DNA from: an uncultured Pseudomonadota bacterium
Lineage (GTDB): Bacteria > Pseudomonadota > Alphaproteobacteria > Rs-D84
Direction of reading: 5' to 3'
Assembly: GCA_947306185.1 (NCBI GenBank)
Contig: CAMZFU010000032.1
Span: forward strand, 1-12,759
Length of the DNA stretch: 12,759 nucleotides
This document shows positions 6,310 to 12,759 of this stretch, in pieces. Numbering within the stretch: position 1 is the first letter of the stretch; every line of letters begins with the position of its first letter. The notes under the pieces are model-generated. The model saw only the letters and a program-made list of their open reading frames with translations. It made no database searches and was not told where the DNA came from. The position numbers were made by a program, and so were the translations under genes.

Positions 6310-8913
6310 ATGAATATTATACAAAAAATATTAGGCTCGGCAAACGACCGATTAGTGAAATCGTATGATAAAACGGTTTCGATTATAAATGACCTAGAAC
6401 CCAAGTATCACGCGATGTCTGACGAAGAATTACGTGCACAGACGGGTGTTTTGCGTGAACGTTTGCGTGATGGCGAAAAAGAAAAGAATATATTACCAGA
6501 TGCATTTGCATTGGTGCGTGAAGCATCAATTCGTACTATTGGCTTACGCCATTTTAATGTACAGATGATTGGTGGTATGGTGTTGAACAACGGCCAAATT
6601 GCCGAGATGAAAACCGGTGAAGGTAAAACATTGGTCGCCACATTGGCGCTGTATTTGAAAGCGTTATATGGCAAGGGTGCGCATTTGATTACGGTCAATG
6701 ATTATTTGGCATCGCGTGACGCCAAATGGATGGGGCAGATTTATGAATTCTTGGGGCTATCCATTGGTATTATTCAACATGATATGGATGATGAAGAACG
6801 TCGTGCGGCATACGCATGCGATATTACATATGTGACTAATTCAGAATTAGGTTTTGATTATCTGCGTGATAATATGAAGTTTTCCAAAGAACAACAAGTT
6901 TTGCGGCCGTTATTCTATGGAATTGTTGACGAAGTTGATAGTATTTTAATTGACGAGGCGCGCACCCCACTTATTATTTCGGGACCTTCGGAAGATATTA
7001 GCGAACTGTATGCCAAGGTTGACGATGTCGTAAAACAATTGAAGCCTGATGATTATAAAAAGGATGAAAAAGATCGCCATGTTACATTGACCGAAGGTGG
7101 TGTTGATTCTGTGACGCATTTGCTGGCAGATGCAGGTTTGTTGGTTGGTGACAATTTATATGCGCCGGAAAACGCGGCATTGGTTATGCATATTCAACAA
7201 TCATTATTGGCGCATCATTTGTTCCAGAAAAATGTAAATTATGTTGTGCGTAATGGTGAAGTTTTAATTGTTGATGAATTTACCGGTCGTGTTATGACGG
7301 GACGCAGATTTGGCCGCGGTTTGCACCAGGCCATAGAGGCCAAAGAACATGTACGCGTTCAACCGGAAAATCAAACAGTATCCAGTATTTCTTATCAGAA
7401 CCTTTTCCGTTTGTATGAAACGTTGGCGGGTATGACGGGTACCGCAATGACAGAAGCGGCGGAATTTGAGGAAATATATAAGTTGCGTGTTGTGTCAATT
7501 CCAACGAATAGACCGGTGATACGTGTTGATCACCATGATGAAATTTATCTGAATAAAGAAGAAAAATATAACGCTATTATCAATCAGATAGATGACTGTC
7601 TTAAACGAAAACAACCGGTTTTGGTTGGTACGGTTTCGATTGAAAAATCAGAAGAATTGGCCGAGGTTGTAAAAAAACGCTTAAACATTACACCGGCGGT
7701 ATTGAATGCAAAGCATCATGAATCCGAAGCTAAAATTGTTGCCCAGGCCGGTGCCCCGGGTGCGGTTACAATTGCAACAAATATGGCGGGACGTGGAACC
7801 GATATTAAACTTGGTGGTAATGCCGAAGATTTGATTGCGAATTTGGATCCCGACGCACCAGATTACCAAGATAAAAAGAAAGAAATATATGATACGATTG
7901 AGCAAAATAAAAAGATTGTTCTGGACGCCGGTGGTTTATATGTCATTGGTACCGAACGTCACGAATCGCGTCGTATAGATAATCAGTTGCGTGGCCGTTC
8001 CGGTCGTCAAGGCGACCCGGGCGATTCCAAGTTCTTTTTGGCATTAGATGACGATTTGATGCGTATATTTGGTGCCGCGCGCCTTAGTGGTATGTTGACC
8101 ACATTGGGGTTAAAGGCCGGCGAAGCAATTACCCATCCGTGGATAACCAAGGCATTAGAAAAAGCGCAAAAACGTGTAGAAGCGCGCTATTTTGAGGCGC
8201 GTAAAGAGTTATTAAAATACGACGATGTTATGAATGAACAGCGTGGTGTAGTTTATAAACAACGTGATGATTTAATGACAAGCACGGATGTTGCGCCATT
8301 GGCCAAGGAAATGATAGGTGACGTTGTTGAAATTATATGCGAAAATAATATTCCTGAAAAGGCGCAGCCGGCGGATTGGAATATCAAAGGTATTCATGAT
8401 TCTATGGTTCGTGTGTTTGCATTGGATATAACAGATATCGAAAATTGGAAAAAGGATGAAACAATAACCGAACGCAAAGCATACGATATTCTATTGGAAT
8501 TGGCTATGCAACGTTATCAGGCCCAGGCGGATAAATATGGCCCAGAAATGATGCAAATGGCGTCACGTCAAATGATGCTGGGGGCATTGGATTCAGTGTG
8601 GAAACAGCATTTACAACAGATGGATTATCTGCAAACGGGTATTGGTTTGCGTGGTTATGCCCAAAAGAATCCGCTTTATGAATATAAACGCGAGGCATTG
8701 GGGCTGTTCAAAAATACCATAAACAATTTCAAGATTATGTCGGTTGCGTATATTTCGCGTATGGAATTGACCAAGGCAGATGTCGCCGCCACGGAACAAC
8801 AACGTGCCGAACACGATCAAAACCTTAACAGTGCGGGTGAAGCGCGCAGAAATGCCCCCTGCCCCTGCGGATCTGGATTAAAATACAAACATTGTTGCGG
8901 TAAATTAAAGTAA
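6310..8913 (+). CDS. secA: Protein translocase subunit SecA
   Basis: 867 residues, the usual SecA length. SecA is the ATPase motor that pushes unfolded preproteins through the SecYEG channel at the inner membrane. Visible motifs: Walker A GEGKT (103-107), Walker B DEVD (207-210), VDEFTGR before the preprotein-crosslinking region, MAGRGTD (492-498) and GRSGRQGDPG (562-571) of the second ATPase domain, and the zinc-binding tail CPCGSGLKYKHCCG (Cys851, 853, 862, 863) for SecB or ribosome contact. The ATG at 6310 gives MNIIQKILGSANDRL, matching the normal SecA amino end; TTG at 6250 lies in the promoter. GTG at 6301, in frame, with AAGGA only three bases upstream, cannot be excluded and would add three residues. 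Own promoter and terminator make it a single-gene unit. It is expected to export the lipoprotein and probably the giant protein. Identity is certain. Confidence 0.98.
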   Translation: MNIIQKILGSANDRLVKSYDKTVSIINDLEPKYHAMSDEELRAQTGVLRERLRDGEKEKNILPDAFALVREASIRTIGLRHFNVQMIGGMVLNNGQIAEMKTGEGKTLVATLALYLKALYGKGAHLITVNDYLASRDAKWMGQIYEFLGLSIGIIQHDMDDEERRAAYACDITYVTNSELGFDYLRDNMKFSKEQQVLRPLFYGIVDEVDSILIDEARTPLIISGPSEDISELYAKVDDVVKQLKPDDYKKDEKDRHVTLTEGGVDSVTHLLADAGLLVGDNLYAPENAALVMHIQQSLLAHHLFQKNVNYVVRNGEVLIVDEFTGRVMTGRRFGRGLHQAIEAKEHVRVQPENQTVSSISYQNLFRLYETLAGMTGTAMTEAAEFEEIYKLRVVSIPTNRPVIRVDHHDEIYLNKEEKYNAIINQIDDCLKRKQPVLVGTVSIEKSEELAEVVKKRLNITPAVLNAKHHESEAKIVAQAGAPGAVTIATNMAGRGTDIKLGGNAEDLIANLDPDAPDYQDKKKEIYDTIEQNKKIVLDAGGLYVIGTERHESRRIDNQLRGRSGRQGDPGDSKFFLALDDDLMRIFGAARLSGMLTTLGLKAGEAITHPWITKALEKAQKRVEARYFEARKELLKYDDVMNEQRGVVYKQRDDLMTSTDVAPLAKEMIGDVVEIICENNIPEKAQPADWNIKGIHDSMVRVFALDITDIENWKKDETITERKAYDILLELAMQRYQAQADKYGPEMMQMASRQMMLGALDSVWKQHLQQMDYLQTGIGLRGYAQKNPLYEYKREALGLFKNTINNFKIMSVAYISRMELTKADVAATEQQRAEHDQNLNSAGEARRNAPCPCGSGLKYKHCCGKLK

Positions 8914-8916
8914 AAT

Positions 8917-8946
8917 AAAAGTTCCCGATGATTTGGGAACTTTTTT
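8917..8946 (+). terminator. Rho-independent terminator of secA
   Basis: AAAAGTTCCC (8917-8926) pairs perfectly with GGGAACTTTT (8935-8944), and two more pairs can form in the loop; a run of six T follows at 8941-8946. It starts four bases after the secA stop codon and isolates secA from dnaE. Confidence 0.9.
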
Positions 8947-8982
8947 GTGTAAAAAAATTATATAAAAAATCAAATTATCTGC

Positions 8983-9012
8983 TTTACACAGATTTGGTGT
9001 TTCTGCTAGTGT
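8983..9012 (+). promoter_or_regulatory. Probable promoter of dnaE
   Basis: TTTACA (8983-8988) fits a -35 box. Eighteen bases later TAGTGT (9007-9012) is a poor -10, helped by an extended TGC at 9004-9006. Transcription would begin at about 9019-9020, at the A of the dnaE start codon. Something must start transcription here, because a strong terminator lies upstream. Confidence 0.45.
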
Positions 9013-9019
9013 TCAATAC

Positions 9020-12000
9020 ATGGACGGACAATTTATTCATCTTCATACGCATAGTCGCCTTTCCATAGGTGCAAGTACCCTTCAGGTCAAAAAAATACCT
9101 GATTTATGTAAAGAACATGGAATGTTTGCGTGTGCGTTGACCGATACGAATATGATGTCGGGGTGTGCAGAGTTTTCTGATGTCATGCCCAATGCCAAGG
9201 TAGAACCGATTATTGGTGTTGAAATTACATTAAATCATCATACGGCCGATCCAAAAATATTGCGGCAATCATCATTATCCAAGGTCGTATTATTGGCACA
9301 AAATCACAATGGATATCTTAATTTATGTGAACTTAGTCGTATAATGTATATGCGTGATGAAAATCATCATTTGGGACCATATATAACTTTTGATGAATTA
9401 AAATCGCATTCTGATGATGTGATTTGTTTGTCCGGCGCCCATTTGGGACCATTGGGGGGTGCTATATTGAATAATCAAGACGGTCTTGCGCGGGAATATG
9501 CCGAAAAGTTAAACAGTATATTTCCAGAGCGTTTTTATATAGAAATTCAGCGGCATGGGTTGGATGCAGAAATAAAAACAGAACCGATATTTCTTGATAT
9601 CGCGAAACAATTAAATATACCAATTGTTGCGACAAATGATGTTTGTTTTGCCAAGGCGGACGATTACGAGGCTGCGGATGCGTTGAGTTGTGTTTTAGGG
9701 CAAACCAAGGTTATTGATCCGGATAGGCCCCGCAAATCGTCAGAGCAATATTTCAAATCACCATCGGAAATGTGTGAATTATTTTCAGATTTACCCGAGG
9801 CCATAGAAAATACAGTCGTAATTGCAAAACGGTGTGCTTTTTTTGTTAATGTCAAAGAAAAACCATTATTACCACGCTTTGGGGATGATTTTGAATCCGA
9901 ATGTCAAATGTTGCGCGACAATACTATGTCGGGGCTGACCGCACGTTTGGATCAATGCCATATTACCGATAGACAGCCATACTTTGACCAAGCAAATTAT
10001 GAATTGGATGTTATTATTGGTATGGGATTTCCAGGGTATTTTCTTATTGTTGCAGATTATATTGATTGGTGTCGCAAACATGATATTTTAACCGGACCGG
10101 GGCGCGGTTCCGGTGCCGGTTCAATCGTTGCGTGGGCATTGGGAATTACGCATGTTAATCCCTTACAATATGGTTTGTTGTTCGAGCGTTTCTTGAATCC
10201 GGATCGTATTTCTATGCCTGATTTTGACGTTGATTTTGAACCAAGTGGCATCGAACAGGTTTTGGCATATATTTGTGACAAATATGGCCATGATTCAGTA
10301 TGCCGTATTATCACATTCGGCAGTTTGCAGGCCCGGGGTGCAATTCGTGATATTGGGCGTGTATATGGTATTCCGTATTCTAAATCTGACAGGCTTTCCA
10401 AAATGATACCCGCAGACGCCAAGAAGTTGAAAGACGCCATTGAAGGTTCGCAAGAAATTCAAAACGTGTTAAATATCGATAGCGATATGCAAAAGGTATG
10501 GTCAATTGCCGAAGAATTAGAAGGTTCTTTCCGAAATCTGGGGCAACACGCGTGTGGTGTTGTTATTGGTGATCGCCCGACAACCAAGATTGCACCGGTT
10601 TATCGTGACCCCGCCAACCCATTGCCATCTTGTCAATTTGATGGACATTATTTGGAATCGGCCGGCCTTATTAAGTTTGACTTTTTGGGGTTGGAAACCT
10701 TGGTTGTGTTAAAATATGCCACAAAACTTATTCAAAAGACGCAACAAATAAATATCAATTTGGACGAAATACCGACAGATGACCCGAAAACATTAGAACT
10801 TTGGCAATCTGGTATGACCGAAGGTATATTCCAATTTGATGCCCCGTTTGTTCAACAGACATTGCGTAAAATGCATCCGACAAACTTTTTGGAAATATCT
10901 GCGTTGAATGCGCTGAATCGTCCGGGACCAATCGCATTTATTCCACAATTTATTGCGCGTATGCATGGCGAAGAAAAAATTGAATACGTGCATCCGCGCG
11001 CGGAACCTATATTGAAAGAAAGTTATGGTATTATCGTATATCAGGAACAAGTTATGCAATTGACCCGTGCATTGGCAGGATTTACGCGTGGGGAATCTGA
11101 TACTGTGCGTAAAGCAATGGGTAAAAAGAAATTGGAATTACTTGCTAAATTGGAAGTTAAATTCCTTGAGGGTTGTAAAAAAGAAGGCACATTGGACGAA
11201 GCAACCGCCAAAGATTTGTGGGAAAAGTTTAAGGAATTTGCAAAATACGCATTTAATAAATCGCATGCAATCGCCTATTCTATTGTTGCAAACCAGTGTG
11301 CATATATCAAGGCACATTTTCCGGCGGAATTCTTGGCGGCATCTATGTCCAGTAATATGAACGATACTGATCAGTTGGCGTTATTTGTTGATGATGCAAA
11401 AGCAAATTTTGGTATTCAAATTGTTCCCCCAGATGTAAACACCAGTGAATCGCTGTTTACGGTCAAAGATGGTAAAATCATATATGCATTGGCTGCGATT
11501 AAGGGGGTTGGGGTATCGGCCATGGATGCGCTTCTTGCAGAGCGCGCCAAGGGCAGATTTAAGAATCTAACCGATTTTGCAAAACGTTGTGCGCCATTTA
11601 TGAATAAACGAATATTAGAGGCATTTGCGCGTGTCGGCGTATTAGATTCATTAAATCCAAATCGTGCCGAGATATTTGTGAATGCCGATATGATTTTATC
11701 TTATGCCGCAAAATCAAAAGAAGGCGCAAATATGTTGTCACTGTTTGCAAATACGGTTGAAGATGATGTTAGTGAAGATAGATTGGCCAAGAATCTTGTA
11801 AAAACTACACCATGGACATTTGGCCAAAAGTTAGAAAATGAACTTGCGGCACTTGGTTTTTATATATCGGCGCATCCGTTGGATCAGTATAAACATTTGA
11901 TTGCGCGTGAACATTTGGCGACAAGTGCCACACTTGATGATTTACCTGACCGCGCGAATGTTCGTGTTGCCGCAAATGTTAATTCTTTTTCGCGCCGTCG

Positions 12001-12427
12001 AACCAAGGCGGGTAAAGATATGTTGACTATAAACGCATCAGACAGTTTCGGCAATATAGAAGCCGTGGCCTTTGGCGATGCGGTATCAAACCTTTCGGCG
12101 GTGCTTGCCACCGAAACGGCTGTTGTGATTTCTGGGCGTATTTCAAATCGTGATGACCGTATTTCCATATTTGTGGATTCAATTATACCACTTGCACAAT
12201 GGGTGGCACAAATTGCCAAGAAACTTACATTGGATATTCGTAATAAGAATGTATTAGCGGATATAAAAAAGGCCCTAAGCACCCTGCCCGCTGGGAAAAC
12301 CAAAGTTGTTCTGAATCTTTATTCTGGTGACAAAAAGACAACACTTGAATTAAAGGGTGGTGTGGAACTTGGAAAAACAACAATTGGCGATTTTGCGGGA
12401 TTGGGGATAAAGGTTGATGTAGAATAA
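9020..12427 (+). CDS. dnaE: DNA polymerase III alpha subunit
   Basis: 1135 residues, near the usual length of about 1160. It is the replicative polymerase subunit that extends DNA at the fork. Domains in order: PHP domain from residue 5 (FIHLHTHS), polymerase palm with PGRGSGAGSIVAWALG and PDFDVDFE (aspartates 401, 403, 405) and third catalytic Asp554 in IKFDFLGL, fingers and helix-hairpin-helix region (SHAIAYSIVANQCAYIKAHF, YALAAIKGVG), ANMLSLF at 903-909 where a beta-clamp-binding motif is expected, and an OB-fold from about 979. Several PHP metal ligands are changed (TDTNMM for TDHGN, NDVCF for NDVHY), so proofreading probably comes from a separate DnaQ. The ATG at 9020 is the first possible ATG, GTG or TTG after the stop at 8963 and has no ribosome-binding site, suggesting a leaderless mRNA. 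Its stop TAA shares one base with the next start. Identity is certain. Confidence 0.98.
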   Translation: MDGQFIHLHTHSRLSIGASTLQVKKIPDLCKEHGMFACALTDTNMMSGCAEFSDVMPNAKVEPIIGVEITLNHHTADPKILRQSSLSKVVLLAQNHNGYLNLCELSRIMYMRDENHHLGPYITFDELKSHSDDVICLSGAHLGPLGGAILNNQDGLAREYAEKLNSIFPERFYIEIQRHGLDAEIKTEPIFLDIAKQLNIPIVATNDVCFAKADDYEAADALSCVLGQTKVIDPDRPRKSSEQYFKSPSEMCELFSDLPEAIENTVVIAKRCAFFVNVKEKPLLPRFGDDFESECQMLRDNTMSGLTARLDQCHITDRQPYFDQANYELDVIIGMGFPGYFLIVADYIDWCRKHDILTGPGRGSGAGSIVAWALGITHVNPLQYGLLFERFLNPDRISMPDFDVDFEPSGIEQVLAYICDKYGHDSVCRIITFGSLQARGAIRDIGRVYGIPYSKSDRLSKMIPADAKKLKDAIEGSQEIQNVLNIDSDMQKVWSIAEELEGSFRNLGQHACGVVIGDRPTTKIAPVYRDPANPLPSCQFDGHYLESAGLIKFDFLGLETLVVLKYATKLIQKTQQININLDEIPTDDPKTLELWQSGMTEGIFQFDAPFVQQTLRKMHPTNFLEISALNALNRPGPIAFIPQFIARMHGEEKIEYVHPRAEPILKESYGIIVYQEQVMQLTRALAGFTRGESDTVRKAMGKKKLELLAKLEVKFLEGCKKEGTLDEATAKDLWEKFKEFAKYAFNKSHAIAYSIVANQCAYIKAHFPAEFLAASMSSNMNDTDQLALFVDDAKANFGIQIVPPDVNTSESLFTVKDGKIIYALAAIKGVGVSAMDALLAERAKGRFKNLTDFAKRCAPFMNKRILEAFARVGVLDSLNPNRAEIFVNADMILSYAAKSKEGANMLSLFANTVEDDVSEDRLAKNLVKTTPWTFGQKLENELAALGFYISAHPLDQYKHLIAREHLATSATLDDLPDRANVRVAANVNSFSRRRTKAGKDMLTINASDSFGNIEAVAFGDAVSNLSAVLATETAVVISGRISNRDDRISIFVDSIIPLAQWVAQIAKKLTLDIRNKNVLADIKKALSTLPAGKTKVVLNLYSGDKKTTLELKGGVELGKTTIGDFAGLGIKVDVE

Positions 12428-12759
12428 TGAAACATATACCTGTACTTTTAGATGCGGTTTTGGATGCGATTGGCAATATTCGTGGTGCAAGTGTATTGGA
12501 TGCGACATTTGGTGCGGGCGGTTATACGCGTGCCTTTTTGGAACGTGGGGCAAATGTGACCGCTTTTGACCGTGATCCGAATGTTATGGTTGATGTGGAC
12601 GCGATTAAACAAGAATATGGCAATCGTTTCAATTTTATTCCGCGCGCGTTTTCATATATGTCTGAATTGTCGGACCAATTTGATGCTATTGTTTTTGATT
12701 TGGGAATATCTTCTATGCAGATTGATAACCCTGAACGTGGTTTTTCTTTCCGGGCGGAT
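12427..12759 (+). CDS. rsmH: 16S rRNA (cytosine1402-N4)-methyltransferase RsmH, 5' part
   Basis: First 111 codons, open to the right edge. RsmH (MraW) uses S-adenosylmethionine to methylate N4 of C1402 in the 16S rRNA decoding centre and usually opens the division and cell-wall (dcw) cluster. Family motifs: HIPVLLDAVL (3-12), the SAM-binding LDATFGAGGYTRAFL (24-38), acidic FDRDP (47-51), and FDLGISSMQ (90-98) followed by NPERGFSFRAD, which normally continues as a GPLDMRM-type motif outside the window. The ATG at 12427 shares its A with the dnaE stop (TAATG), the arrangement of translational re-initiation. An AAAGG at 12409-12413 is rather far for a ribosome-binding site. No mraZ lies upstream; dnaE takes its place. 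Confidence 0.95.
   Translation, partial: MKHIPVLLDAVLDAIGNIRGASVLDATFGAGGYTRAFLERGANVTAFDRDPNVMVDVDAIKQEYGNRFNFIPRAFSYMSELSDQFDAIVFDLGISSMQIDNPERGFSFRAD

Noticed and set aside
9454..9459. G6 run in dnaE as a phase-variation site
   Set aside because: Short run in an essential gene, best explained as chance.
11884..12303. 139-codon minus-strand frame inside dnaE
   Set aside because: It lies wholly within the conserved OB-fold end of DnaE, with no translation signals and no recognisable protein.

Overview
The window looks like a piece of chromosome from an uncultured, host-associated alphaproteobacterium, probably one of the small-genome gut lineages. Three things point that way. DnaE reads TDTNMM at the PHP position where many other DnaE proteins have TDHGN, and from memory TDTNNLF-like sequences are typical of alphaproteobacterial DnaE. 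SecA ends in a Gram-negative-type zinc-binding tail. The large mosaic protein at the left, with InlB-like repeats, LamG-like domains and cysteine-rich repeats, resembles proteins I recall from gut alphaproteobacterial metagenome bins. The placement is an inference and no database search was possible.

Layout, left to right. Positions 2-5122 hold the 3' part (at least 1706 codons) of a giant Thr/Asn/Gly/Ser-rich surface-type protein whose start lies outside the window. It consists of about ten InlB-like beta-repeats, one Ig-like domain, one complete LamG-like domain plus the tail of a second, a segment with 22 cysteines and a short C-terminal domain. Only 11 bases after its stop a near-ideal sigma-70 promoter drives a 226-residue lipoprotein (5189-5869) with a Pro/Asp-Thr-Ile linker and a Bacteroidota-like start to the mature protein. 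A terminator follows (about 5889-5917). A convergent 71-codon gene of unknown function (complement 5946-6161) starts at GTG with a strong ribosome-binding site. Its promoter lies back-to-back with that of secA, the -35 boxes overlapping.

The right half is housekeeping: secA (6310-8913, own promoter and terminator), dnaE (9020-12427, apparently leaderless) and the first 111 codons of rsmH (12427 to the edge), which overlaps the dnaE stop by one base. secA supplies the motor for exporting proteins such as the lipoprotein and presumably the giant protein. dnaE and rsmH appear to be co-transcribed and translationally coupled.

No CRISPR array, tRNA, rRNA, insertion sequence or transposase is visible. 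The most unusual content is the giant protein, especially a LamG-like domain sitting inside an InlB-like repeat and a C-terminal domain that could act as a sorting or attachment signal, together with its lipoprotein neighbour.
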